A stretch of 64,000 nt of DNA from Aquificaceae bacterium (GTDB lineage: Bacteria > Aquificota > Aquificia > Aquificales > Aquificaceae): positions 62,001-126,000 of the forward strand of contig JALSHV010000010.1 in the NCBI GenBank assembly GCA_026981975.1. Direction: 5' to 3'. Both the position numbers and the translations under genes were made by a program. The stretch's first letter is position 1. Every line of letters begins with the position of its first letter. This document shows, piece after piece, positions 21,130-29,873 of this stretch. The notes under the pieces are model-generated. The model ran no database searches. It saw only the letters and a list, made by a program, of their open reading frames with translations, and was not told the origin of the DNA.

Positions 21130-21630
21130 GGTTTCCAAATCTTTATCGGTATCAAGCACTTTATAGTTTTCTTCCTTAGGAAATTCAAAAATTTCCTTTT
21201 GTTTTTTATAAATACTGTAGTTCGCATCGGAAACATCACCTTTTCTTTGCCTTAGTCTTTCAGCGATTATTCTCTCGGGTGCGGTTGTTAAAATAAAAAG
21301 AGATTTTTTAAATTTTGATCTAATCATATCCCTTTGCCATTTTCTAAGAAACGTTGCGTCTAAAACAACCTTGCTTCCAGAATGAACGAGTTTTTCCGCT
21401 CTTTTAATCATCTCTTGATATACCCTTCTTGTAATTTCTTCCGTATATATACCCTTTCCAAACTGAGCTGTTGCTTCAGTGTAAGGATCAATTCCCACAA
21501 GTTCCTTTCTGATAACATCACTTCTAAGCCATACGTATCCTAACTCTTCGCTCAGTATCCGAGCTACAAAGGATTTTCCTGTTCCCGACAGTCCAAATAC
21601 AACCACAACATCGGGCAAGCAAGACTTCAT
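21088..21630 (-). CDS. P-loop (AAA/zeta-type) kinase, COG0645-like
   Basis: 180 residues with a Walker A site G-L-S-G-T-G-K-S at 13-20, a following S-D-V-I-R-K element and V-V-L-D-A-T-F near residue 85-91, as in the predicted kinases of COG0645. In many bacteria this domain is fused behind the APH-like domain found here at 5005-5967, so the bifunctional protein is split in this genome. Coupled to ffh by an ATGA overlap. The substrate is unknown. Confidence 0.75.
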   Translation of the reverse strand: MKSCLPDVVVVFGLSGTGKSFVARILSEELGYVWLRSDVIRKELVGIDPYTEATAQFGKGIYTEEITRRVYQEMIKRAEKLVHSGSKVVLDATFLRKWQRDMIRSKFKKSLFILTTAPERIIAERLRQRKGDVSDANYSIYKKQKEIFEFPKEENYKVLDTDKDLETLRVLVKDLLKNCS

Positions 21631-22934
21631 CGGAAAGGAAACTTAAAAGAGGGAATACCCGCAGAGCTTTTCATCTTTCTTATCATCTTTCTCATCTCTT
21701 CGTATCTCTTCAGGATTTTGTTAACCTCCGAAACGCTTGTCCCGCTTCCTTTTGCTATTCTTTTTTTCCTGCTCAGATTTATTATCCGCGGATTACGCCT
21801 TTCTTCTGGAGTCATTGAATTTATTATCGCTTCTATTTTTTTAAACTGGCTTTCATCTACTTTTAAATTCCTGATTTGACTTCCTATACCGGGAATCATA
21901 CTGATAAGTTTATCAAGAGGTCCCATATTGCGGATCATACGTATCATTTCTTTAAGGTCTTCAAGATCAAAGTCCCCTCCCATAACCTTAGTAGACAGGT
22001 TTTGTGCTTTATCTTCTGGAATAGCTTCTTGAGCTTTCTCTACTAAGGATTGTATATCTCCTAATCCTAAAATTCTCTGAGCTATTCTGTCTGGATAAAA
22101 AGGTTCAATATCTTCTATTTTTTCCCCAACACCTATGAACTTTACGGGAATTCCTAAAACTTCCCTTATGGAAAGAGCTAGTCCTCCGCGTGCATCTCCG
22201 TCCATTTTTGTCAGAACAACGCCAGTCAGCTCCAGTAATTCGTGAAAAGCTCTTGCAGTCTCAAGAGCTGTTTGCCCCTGCATAGCGTCCGCCACGTAGA
22301 GAATTTCAGCAGGGTTTACCTTTTCTTTTATGAGCTTAAGCTCTTCCATTAAGTCCTCATCTATATGAAGCCTACCTGCGGTATCCATTAAAAGGTAATC
22401 AACGTTGTCCGCCGAGGATTTTTCAGTGGCTTTGTAGGCAATTTCCACAGCGAAAGAAACATTTTCAAAGGAAAAGTAACTTACACCTACTTTTTCCGCA
22501 AGTCTTTCCAGCTGAAGCATAGCAGCGGGTCTTCTAAGATCGGTGGAAGTTACAGCCACACTGTAACCTTTTTTTCGCAGAAGATTGGCTATTTTAGCTA
22601 TGGTGGTGGTTTTCCCAGTTCCCTGTAATCCCACAAAGAGAATTGTTCCTTTTTTTAGATCTTCCTTTTGCTTTCCTAAAACCCTTACAAGTTCTTCATA
22701 GACAATGGTGATAACTTGCTCCGCGGGTGATAGGTTTGTCTTTACTTCCGAAGACAAAGCTCTTTCCCTTACTCTTTTGAGAAATTGTTTAGTTACTGTA
22801 TAGTCCACATCAGCTTCAAGGAGAGCCAATCTTATATCCCTTAGAACATCGTTTACCAGTTTATCTGTTAATTTTCTTGCCTTCTTTAATCTATCCAGAC
22901 TTTTGGTAAACTTCTCCGTTAGAAGTTCCAACAT
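21627..22934 (-). CDS. ffh: Signal recognition particle protein Ffh
   Basis: GTPase that binds 4.5S RNA and signal peptides and delivers nascent membrane proteins to FtsY. 435 residues: N domain (1-85), G domain with G-L-Q-G-T-G-K-T-T, D-T-A-G-R, T-K-M-D-G-D-A-R-G-G, and a Met-rich M domain with M-T-P-E-E-R. The C-terminus is short and ends in a basic, Phe-rich tail. No SRP RNA is visible adjacent to it. Confidence 0.97.
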   Translation of the reverse strand: MLELLTEKFTKSLDRLKKARKLTDKLVNDVLRDIRLALLEADVDYTVTKQFLKRVRERALSSEVKTNLSPAEQVITIVYEELVRVLGKQKEDLKKGTILFVGLQGTGKTTTIAKIANLLRKKGYSVAVTSTDLRRPAAMLQLERLAEKVGVSYFSFENVSFAVEIAYKATEKSSADNVDYLLMDTAGRLHIDEDLMEELKLIKEKVNPAEILYVADAMQGQTALETARAFHELLELTGVVLTKMDGDARGGLALSIREVLGIPVKFIGVGEKIEDIEPFYPDRIAQRILGLGDIQSLVEKAQEAIPEDKAQNLSTKVMGGDFDLEDLKEMIRMIRNMGPLDKLISMIPGIGSQIRNLKVDESQFKKIEAIINSMTPEERRNPRIINLSRKKRIAKGSGTSVSEVNKILKRYEEMRKMIRKMKSSAGIPSFKFPFR

Positions 22935-23020
22935 TATGTATAAAAGTATATCAATTTCCTTTTGTGAATTTTCTGTTGTTACATGTTAAAATAAAGCTTT
23001 ACAAAACAGGGGGGTGCGAT

Positions 23021-24328
23021 ATGAAGGGATTTACCAGAAGGGAAATTGTAAAGTTAGCGGGACTGGGAGCGTTAACTGGAGCTTTTCAGTTAAGCTACGG
23101 AGCGGTGAAATCTCCGTTGAGAATACTTCCTTCCCCTAAGGGTAAAAGAATTGTTATAGTAGGAGGTGGTTGGGCGGGTGTAACAGCTGCAAAGTATCTC
23201 AAAAAAGAAGAACCTTCCTTAGAAGTTATCTTGATTGAAAAAAGAAGTATATTTATGTCATGTCCTATAAGTAATTTATGGCTTGCAGATCTTGTGCAGA
23301 TGGATTTTCTTATGCACGATTTTCACACCCCTGCAGCGAAATACGGTTATACTTTTCTAAACGCAACAGTGACAGATATAGACAGGGACAGAAGAAGAGT
23401 TTATACGGATAAAGGTTACATTGAATACGACTACTTAATCCTTGCTCCCGGTATAGACTACAACTACGAAGCTTGGTTTGGGAACGATGAGAAAATGAAA
23501 AATCTATGTTCCGTAAAGTTTCCTTCCGCCTTTATTCCGGGTGCGGAACATGTGGCTCTTAAAAGGAAAATAGAAAACTTTGAAGAAGGGACTTTTGTCC
23601 TTATTGTTCCGCCTCCTCCTCACAGATGTCCACCAGCTCCTTATGAAAGAGCAGCTATGATAGCACATGTTTTCAAGAGAAACGAAGTTGAAGGAAAACT
23701 TATAATTCTTGATCCAAAAGACGGCATAAGTCCCAAGGGTCCGGGTTTTATGTCCGCTTATGAGGAACTTTACTCTGGAATTGTGGAATATATTCCTAAA
23801 GCAAAGATAAAAGAAGTAGATCCTGTTAATAGAGTAATAAAAACAACAGCAGGTGATTTTAAATTTGACGATGCTAATCTTAACCCTCCTCATAGAGCTG
23901 GAGATATAGCTAAAAAAGCGGGTTTAGTAAATCCAAAAACAGGCTGGTGTGATGTAGATCCTCTCACTCTTCAATCTAAGGAAGATCCGAGAGTTTTTAT
24001 TGCAGGTGATGCTTCTTCAGTAAAAGGCTTTCCTAAAAGTGGTGACATGGCTCACAATCATACTCAAAATATGGTAGTAAAAGCAATAGTAGCTTTGATC
24101 AGGGGTAAAGATCCAAGGGAAGCGGTAAAAGCACCTACTAACACCTGTTATTCAATGGTAAACGGAAGTCCAAAAGAAGCAATAGTTATAAACGTGTTAT
24201 ACGCTTTGGATAAGAAAAAAGGCTTGCCTACTAAGAGAAAAGTCAACGTTGAAAATGACAGATCTCCAAACTTGGCACGTGCTACTTTGGAATGGGCGCG
24301 TGCTCTTTACAGAGATATGTTCAACTAA
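23021..24328 (+). CDS. fccB: Flavocytochrome c sulfide dehydrogenase, flavoprotein subunit (FccB/SoxF-like)
   Basis: Periplasmic FAD enzyme oxidising sulfide. 435 residues from the ATG at 23021; the upstream open frame (from 22964) is not used because the ATG has a GGGGGTG ribosome site and begins a Tat signal (T-R-R-E-I-V-K, Arg6-Arg7). The FAD site is V-G-G-G-W-A-G (47-53). Cysteines at 81 (C-P-I-S-N), 203 (R-C-P-P-A-P-Y-E-R) and 376 (N-T-C-Y-S-M) match the family; the last two are the redox pair. I-A-G-D-A-S near 328. There is no cytochrome c subunit next to it; a Rieske protein follows instead. Confidence 0.9.
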   Translation: MKGFTRREIVKLAGLGALTGAFQLSYGAVKSPLRILPSPKGKRIVIVGGGWAGVTAAKYLKKEEPSLEVILIEKRSIFMSCPISNLWLADLVQMDFLMHDFHTPAAKYGYTFLNATVTDIDRDRRRVYTDKGYIEYDYLILAPGIDYNYEAWFGNDEKMKNLCSVKFPSAFIPGAEHVALKRKIENFEEGTFVLIVPPPPHRCPPAPYERAAMIAHVFKRNEVEGKLIILDPKDGISPKGPGFMSAYEELYSGIVEYIPKAKIKEVDPVNRVIKTTAGDFKFDDANLNPPHRAGDIAKKAGLVNPKTGWCDVDPLTLQSKEDPRVFIAGDASSVKGFPKSGDMAHNHTQNMVVKAIVALIRGKDPREAVKAPTNTCYSMVNGSPKEAIVINVLYALDKKKGLPTKRKVNVENDRSPNLARATLEWARALYRDMFN

Positions 24329-24341
24329 GCGGGGTGCATAC

Positions 24342-25049
24342 ATGCACAGGAGGAGTTTTCTAAAGTTATGCACTTCCGTTGCCGCCGCTTCCCTTGCTTT
24401 TTCTCCCTCTTTTTTAAAAGCAAAAAATATAAGCTTTAAACCCTATAAAAAGGCTTTACTTTTGGAAAAGGACGGTTCGCCTCTTAAAGCGGAAAGTGTT
24501 GATCCTTCTAAGGAGTATATATTTTTTTATCCCTACAGAGCAACACCTTGTATTCTCTTAAACCTTGGGAATAAATTAGATCCAGTAGAAGTAAAGCTTT
24601 CTGATGGTTCTACATACAATTGGATAGGAGGTGTAGGTCCTAAGGGTAGTATAGTTGCGTATTCTGCTATCTGTCCTCACCAGCTAAGCTATCCCACACC
24701 GGAAACTTCTTTTATAAATTTTTATCCAAAAGGAGAGGTCTCCAAAATAATTAAAAGAGATAGGGTTATCCAGTGTTGCGCCCACCTCTCGGTCTTTGAT
24801 CCTTCTCACGGCGGGAAAGTTGTGGAGGGTCCCTCCCCTTTCCCGCTTACCACAATTGTATTAAAATATGAGAACAGCAAGATTTACGCAATAGGAACTT
24901 TGGGAAAAGAACTATTTGAGGAATTCTTTGATGCATTCAAACCAGATTTAAGAAAGCTCTACAAGTCTTCAAAAAGAGCAAAAAAACTCATGGACATCTG
25001 TAAGGTTGTAGAACTTGAGGAATACACAAAGGAAATTATCAAATGTTAA
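24342..25049 (+). CDS. Tat-exported Rieske [2Fe-2S] protein lacking the disulfide cysteines
   Basis: 235 residues starting at ATG 24342, 13 nt after fccB, with a Tat signal R-R-S-F-L-K. Cluster ligands: Cys111-Pro-His113 and Cys145-x-x-His148. In bc1 Rieske proteins two further cysteines form a disulfide; here those places hold Ser116 and Ala147, so it is lost on both sides at once. C146 sits between the ligand residues. Probably the electron acceptor or membrane-complex partner of the sulfide dehydrogenase; this pairing is an inference from adjacency. The 3' end overlaps the convergent ktrA by 4 bp. Confidence 0.8.
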   Translation: MHRRSFLKLCTSVAAASLAFSPSFLKAKNISFKPYKKALLLEKDGSPLKAESVDPSKEYIFFYPYRATPCILLNLGNKLDPVEVKLSDGSTYNWIGGVGPKGSIVAYSAICPHQLSYPTPETSFINFYPKGEVSKIIKRDRVIQCCAHLSVFDPSHGGKVVEGPSPFPLTTIVLKYENSKIYAIGTLGKELFEEFFDAFKPDLRKLYKSSKRAKKLMDICKVVELEEYTKEIIKC

Positions 25050-25690
25050 GAAAGGGTCAGAAGAGATTCTTCACTTCCTAAGATAAGAAGAACATCTCCT
25101 TTCAATATTTTTTCCTCTGCTGAAGGATTTACTATAACCTTATTCCCTCTTTTTATGGCTAAAACATTAATTCCGTATCTCCTTCTAAGATCAGCTTCCT
25201 TTAAAGTTCTGTTTATGAGATTAATAGGAGCTTTTATTTCAAATATGCTATGACCAGGAGCAAAGGGTATTTCCTCTAAAACACCTGTTACTAATAGGGA
25301 TCTTGCCAACCTTGTAGCTATTTCTTTTTCTGGATATACTACCCTTGCAACTCCTAATCTTTTTAACACCTCTCCGTGAAGGGGACTAACCGCTTTTGCA
25401 ATCACCTCTTTGATTCCTCTACCGATAAGAAGCATAGTTACAAGAATACTGGCTTCAATATTCTCTCCTATACTTATCACTACAGTATCCGCCGAAAGTA
25501 TCCCCGCTTCTTCTAAGGACTGTTCTTCAAGAGCATCAGCTAAATAGGCGTGAGTAACTAAGTCACTTATTTTTCTGATTTTATCTTCATCTTTATCTAT
25601 TGCTATAACCTCAGCTCCAGCTTCCGCAAGTGTTTTGGCAACGTAAAAACCGAACTTTCCAAGCCCTATAACACCGAATACTTTTTTCAT
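25046..25690 (-). CDS. ktrA: K+ uptake regulatory subunit (KtrA/TrkA-type RCK protein)
   Basis: 214 residues. N-terminal Rossmann NAD-binding domain (G-V-I-G-L-G-K-F-G, then D-K-D) and a C-terminal RCK-C domain (about 135-210). One RCK unit, as in KtrA; TrkA has two. Gates the membrane subunit encoded just upstream, with which it shares an ATGA overlap. Confidence 0.9.
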   Translation of the reverse strand: MKKVFGVIGLGKFGFYVAKTLAEAGAEVIAIDKDEDKIRKISDLVTHAYLADALEEQSLEEAGILSADTVVISIGENIEASILVTMLLIGRGIKEVIAKAVSPLHGEVLKRLGVARVVYPEKEIATRLARSLLVTGVLEEIPFAPGHSIFEIKAPINLINRTLKEADLRRRYGINVLAIKRGNKVIVNPSAEEKILKGDVLLILGSEESLLTLS

Positions 25691-26970
25691 AGTAAAATTC
25701 TCTCTTCTGGGTATCTTATAGAAGTTTTCTTTTTTCTGCCCATTAAGGCTACAGCAAAGCTTAGAATTCCTACTCTACCAGCTATCATACTAAGCACTAT
25801 CAACAACTTACCTTCCGAACTCAAAAGAGCGGAAAAACTTAAAGTTTTCTCAGAACCAGTAGAAAGCCCAACAGTGGAGAAAGCGGATATTACTTCAAAA
25901 AGTGTTTTCAGAAAATCCTTTTCTTCCAACCTGTCAAGTAAAAGATTAACTATAGAGACAAAGGCAACAGATAAGGAAAGAATTACCATGGCTTTGTATA
26001 TTTGATCGTTGCTTATTCTTCTTCTAAATATTTGAGCTTCCGAACCTCTTATATAAGAGTAAACTGCAATTACTATAACAGCAAAAGTAGTGGTTTTTAT
26101 TCCCCCTCCTGTTCCGCCCGGAGAAGCTCCTATGAACATTAGAATCATCAACAGGAAAAGTGAAGATTCTGAAAGAGTTCCCACATCTACAGGACTGAAA
26201 CCTGCTGTTCTTGAATACACACTTAGAAAAAAGCAGTTAAAAATTTCCGCCTTTGGCTCTGTCATACAAAGTGATAAAACTCCCAATACTGTTAAAGACA
26301 GACTTGTAAATAGGACTATTTTTGTATGAAGTGAAAGTTTCCTTACCCTGTGTCTGAAATACAGAAAAAGTTCATTTATAACTACAAAACCCAAACCACC
26401 TAAAATAACTAGGGAAGCCATTATAATGTTTGCCATAACTCCAAAATTATCTTCAAATAAAGTAAAACCTGCATTATTGAAAGCGGAGATTGAATGAAAT
26501 ACACCAAACAAAATGGCTTTTTCTAAGGGGAAATCTTCTATAAAAACTATAGTAAGTAAAACAGAACCTATAAGCTCTGAAACAAAAGCAAAAACTACTA
26601 CTTTTTTTAAAAAAGACATTAAACTGTGCAAATTAGGGTAATTTAACGATTCTGATAAAACTAACTGTTCTCGCAAGTTAATCCTTTTTCCCATTGCAAG
26701 AAGAAAGAAAGAAGCAAGTGTCATATAACCTAAACCGCCTATTTGAATAAGTATTAGAATAAAAATCTTACCGCCCAAATTAAAATCACTGCTTGTTTCA
26801 ATAACGGTAAGCCCCGTTACTGTTACAGCAGATGTAACGGTAAAAAGAGCATCTGTAAAAGATACTTCCCTATAAGTTAAAGGCAGACTTAAAAGTAAAA
26901 AAGTGCCGACTGTAATTGTTACTAAATAGGACAAAAGGATAACTTGTGGAGGTTTTAAAAACTTCACCAA
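25687..26970 (-). CDS. ktrB: K+ transporter membrane subunit (KtrB/TrkH family)
   Basis: 427 residues, with many membrane segments and pore-loop glycines: T-V-T-G-L-T, A-F-N-N-A-G-F, S-R-T-A-G-F and S-T-V-G-L-S mark the four repeats of the SKT family. Imports K+, usually coupled to Na+ in KtrB. Starts at TTG 26970 or the next codon GTG 26967; neither has a Shine-Dalgarno, and TATAAA (26984-26979) is 8 nt upstream of the TTG. Together with trehalose synthesis genes it suggests osmoadaptation. Confidence 0.92.
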   Translation of the reverse strand: MVKFLKPPQVILLSYLVTITVGTFLLLSLPLTYREVSFTDALFTVTSAVTVTGLTVIETSSDFNLGGKIFILILIQIGGLGYMTLASFFLLAMGKRINLREQLVLSESLNYPNLHSLMSFLKKVVVFAFVSELIGSVLLTIVFIEDFPLEKAILFGVFHSISAFNNAGFTLFEDNFGVMANIIMASLVILGGLGFVVINELFLYFRHRVRKLSLHTKIVLFTSLSLTVLGVLSLCMTEPKAEIFNCFFLSVYSRTAGFSPVDVGTLSESSLFLLMILMFIGASPGGTGGGIKTTTFAVIVIAVYSYIRGSEAQIFRRRISNDQIYKAMVILSLSVAFVSIVNLLLDRLEEKDFLKTLFEVISAFSTVGLSTGSEKTLSFSALLSSEGKLLIVLSMIAGRVGILSFAVALMGRKKKTSIRYPEERILL

Positions 26971-26980
26971 CTATCTATTT

Positions 26981-26986
26981 TATAAT
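26981..26986 (+). promoter_or_regulatory. -10 box for the peroxiredoxin gene, overlapping that of ktrB
   Basis: TATAAT 10 nt before the ATG at 26997. On the opposite strand a TATAAA (26984-26979) overlaps it and faces ktrB. Both messages would have almost no leader. Confidence 0.4.
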
Positions 26987-26996
26987 TATTTTTGTT

Positions 26997-27476
26997 ATGC
27001 CGTTAAAAGTCGGACAGAAAGCACCTGATTTCAAATTGAAAGATACCAAGGGAAATATGTGGAAATTTCCTCTCACTACTAATACATGCCTGCTTGTTTT
27101 TTATAAGGTCTCTTGTCCCACCTGCCAGCTTACGTTACCCTTTGTAGAAAAGCTTTACAAAGCTTACGGTTCTAAAATAACCTTCTTAGGTATAGCTCAA
27201 GATACTGAATCCGAAGTTAAGGATTTCCTTCTCAAATACAAGCTAAGTTTTCCACAGTTGATTGATGCTCCCGCATACAGCGTTTCTTTAACTTACGATA
27301 TAAAGGTTGTCCCTACCCTTTACTTGATAAATGCTGAAGGGGAAATTATCAGCGTGGAAGAGAGTTTTGTAAAGAGCTTTATGGAGTTTTTAAATGAAAA
27401 ATTGGCTCATTTGTGTGCAATAGAACCTATTTCCCTGTTTGAAGGGATTTCTGTTCCTTCCTTTAAACCGGGTTGA
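26997..27476 (+). CDS. Thioredoxin-fold peroxiredoxin/TlpA-like protein
   Basis: 159 residues from ATG 26997; 17 further open codons upstream overlap ktrB and are not needed. AhpC/TSA-type fold: starts with V-G-Q-K-A-P-D-F, then the active site C-P-T-C (Cys40, Cys43) in V-S-C-P-T-C and a cis-proline V-V-P-T-L. The C-x-x-C favours a TlpA/ResA-like thiol oxidoreductase over a classical peroxiredoxin. No signal peptide, so cytosolic. Target unknown. Confidence 0.75.
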   Translation: MPLKVGQKAPDFKLKDTKGNMWKFPLTTNTCLLVFYKVSCPTCQLTLPFVEKLYKAYGSKITFLGIAQDTESEVKDFLLKYKLSFPQLIDAPAYSVSLTYDIKVVPTLYLINAEGEIISVEESFVKSFMEFLNEKLAHLCAIEPISLFEGISVPSFKPG

Positions 27477-27488
27477 GGATCAAAGAGT

Positions 27489-27507
27489 AGGCGTTAGGTT
27501 AACGCCT
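27489..27507. terminator. Hairpin between convergent genes
   Basis: AGGCGTTA (27489-27496) and TAACGCCT (27500-27507) form a perfect 8-bp stem with a 3-nt loop, between the ends of the peroxiredoxin gene and recG. No T-run on either side, so it is a weak terminator candidate or a 3'-end stabilising structure. Confidence 0.4.
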
Positions 27508-29867
27508 CAGGCAACAAATCCAAGATCAAGTTTCTTACCGTATCTGTGTAGTAAAAGGGTTTTAAGATCTTTAAATTTTTCAAGGGTAGGATCCATTTCC
27601 AAAAGCTTCAGAGCATCTTCCCTTGCACTCAGAAGTATAGATCTATCAGAAGAACGGGCAAGATTGGCAACGTTGAATCCGAAATAACCTGACTGTGAAA
27701 TTCCTATGAGTTCACCCGGACCTCTGAGTTTCATATCCATCTCTGCAATCTCAAAACCATTATCAGTTTTAACGAGAATTCTTAAGCGCCTTAGAGCTTC
27801 TGAGTTTTTTTTCAATTCGTCAGGAATAACAAGATAACAACCAGAGGGTTTATCAGATCTTCCAACTCTTCCTCTGAGTTGATGAAGTTGAGAAAGTCCA
27901 AATCTGTGCGCAGATTCTATTATCATTAAAGTCGCTTGAGGAACGTCTATACCTACTTCTATCACGGTTGTGGATACCAAAACGTTAACTTCCCGGCGAA
28001 ACCGTTCTATAATTTCTTCCTTTTCTCTATCACTCATGCGCCCGTGCAGTAAAAGAACTTCTTCTTGGAGATCTCTTTTCCATTTTTCGTATTCTTCTAC
28101 CGCCGATTTTAGATCCAACGCCTCTGATTCTTCAATAAGGGGATAAACTATGAAGATTTTGTTTCCCAATGCAGATTCCTTCTTAATCAGCTCTATGAGC
28201 CTTCTTCTCTCGCTTTCATAAACAATAACAGTTCTTACACTCTTTCTACCGGGTGGCATTTCATCTATTATTGATATATCAAGATCTCCGTAGAGAGACA
28301 AAGCTAAGGTTCTGGGTATAGGGGTCGCGCTCATAATAAGACAGTGAGGGTGTAAACCTTTTCCTTTTTCAAGTAAAAGTTTGCGTTGCATTACACCAAA
28401 GCGATGCTGTTCGTCTATTATAACAAGACCGAGTTTTTTAAATTCTACTTTTTCTTGGATAAGAGCATGAGTTCCTACAACAATGCTTATACAGCCTTCC
28501 TTTATGAGTTTATAAGCACTTCTCTTACGAGCGGGAGTGAGACTACCCGTAAGTAAGCCAACTGCAATACCCTCCTTTCCGAAAAATTCTTTGAACTTCT
28601 CGTAATGCTGGTGTGCAAGAACTTCTGTAGGAACCATAAATGCTACCTGATAACCTGCTTTGACAGCGGCAAGGGCTGCTCCCATTGCCACTGCGGTTTT
28701 TCCACTTCCGACATCTCCCTGAAGAAGTCTGTTCATAGGAGATGATTTCTCCATATCAGAAAGAATTTCCTTTAAAACACGCTTTTGAGCAAAGGTAAGA
28801 CTAAATCCGAGAATTTTTTCAAGATAGGAAGTAAGCTTAAAGTTAACTTCTATTCTTGGTGCTTGTTCTCTTTTAGTTTCCGATCTCTTGATTAACAGTG
28901 CCAGTTGAAAAAGAAATAGATCTTCGTATATAACTCTTCTGTGATACGTATCTTTGAAGCTGTTCAATTCAGCAACACTAATGCCAACAGGTATGTGAAG
29001 CTGCTTTACCGTTTCCGAAGGGTGCGGGAATGAATACTTCTTAACTATGCCTTCAGGTAGATATTCTGGCAGATAAGATACGGCTTTAGTCACTATTTTC
29101 TCAATAGCTTTCCTTATTCTTTTTTGTCTTGTAGTAGAAGAAATTTTAGTAATTTCTCCTTTTACACGGTTGTAATAGATCGGAAATATTCTACCGCACT
29201 CATCAGAGTTTAAAATTTTCGGATGAACCATGTATCTCTGACCTTTAAAGCTTTTTATTTTACCCATTACCAGAATTTCCTTACCTTTTCTATAAAGAAA
29301 AGGAATAAAATCAACTTTTTTATAGCGAAATTTAAGTCTTAAATCTTCCTGTCCATCTGTGCATATAACTTCAGCACTATAAGAACCTTCCGTAATCCTT
29401 TTTGAATCTTTGACTCTTAAACGTAAGACTACCTTTTCCCCTGACTTTGCAAGCTTTAGATTTTCTGTAACCCTTCTGTCTTCGTATTTAAGAGGAAAGT
29501 AAAAAAGGGCATCAAGTAAGCAGGATATGCCAAGTTTCTTTAAAATATCAACTTCTTTTTTTTCTAAGAATTTCAAGTTATCAATAAGAATTAAAAAATC
29601 CTGTATAGATCTGGATTTTATTTTTCCGCTTTCTTTTTTTCTTAAAGATAGATATTCCGAAATAAACTTATTTACTTCACTCAAAATAATTTTTTTCTTT
29701 TCAAGAGACATTTTATCAAACTGTTGGAGATTTGTAAGAAGATAGGAAGGAGCTATATCCCTAAGCTGGTTGTAGAGAAACAAACCTATTCCTAATCCTC
29801 TTCTGAGCTTAAGACAGTCATCTTCAAAAAGACTTTTAATAAATTCCTGTAGCTTTTCCGTATCCAT
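27507..29867 (-). CDS. recG: ATP-dependent DNA helicase RecG
   Basis: Branch-migrating helicase for replication-fork rescue and recombination. 786 residues: an N-terminal lineage-specific extension (about 1-110), an OB wedge domain (about 150-260), then SF2 helicase motifs: Walker A G-D-V-G-S-G-K-T, D-E-Q-H-R-F-G, S-A-T-P-I-P-R-T, T-T-V-I-E-V-G-I-D-V-P and Q-L-R-G-R-V-G-R. Last gene of the HTH regulator-tamB-recG operon, 6 nt after tamB. Confidence 0.96.
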   Translation of the reverse strand: MDTEKLQEFIKSLFEDDCLKLRRGLGIGLFLYNQLRDIAPSYLLTNLQQFDKMSLEKKKIILSEVNKFISEYLSLRKKESGKIKSRSIQDFLILIDNLKFLEKKEVDILKKLGISCLLDALFYFPLKYEDRRVTENLKLAKSGEKVVLRLRVKDSKRITEGSYSAEVICTDGQEDLRLKFRYKKVDFIPFLYRKGKEILVMGKIKSFKGQRYMVHPKILNSDECGRIFPIYYNRVKGEITKISSTTRQKRIRKAIEKIVTKAVSYLPEYLPEGIVKKYSFPHPSETVKQLHIPVGISVAELNSFKDTYHRRVIYEDLFLFQLALLIKRSETKREQAPRIEVNFKLTSYLEKILGFSLTFAQKRVLKEILSDMEKSSPMNRLLQGDVGSGKTAVAMGAALAAVKAGYQVAFMVPTEVLAHQHYEKFKEFFGKEGIAVGLLTGSLTPARKRSAYKLIKEGCISIVVGTHALIQEKVEFKKLGLVIIDEQHRFGVMQRKLLLEKGKGLHPHCLIMSATPIPRTLALSLYGDLDISIIDEMPPGRKSVRTVIVYESERRRLIELIKKESALGNKIFIVYPLIEESEALDLKSAVEEYEKWKRDLQEEVLLLHGRMSDREKEEIIERFRREVNVLVSTTVIEVGIDVPQATLMIIESAHRFGLSQLHQLRGRVGRSDKPSGCYLVIPDELKKNSEALRRLRILVKTDNGFEIAEMDMKLRGPGELIGISQSGYFGFNVANLARSSDRSILLSAREDALKLLEMDPTLEKFKDLKTLLLHRYGKKLDLGFVA

Positions 29868-29873
29868 TGCTCT

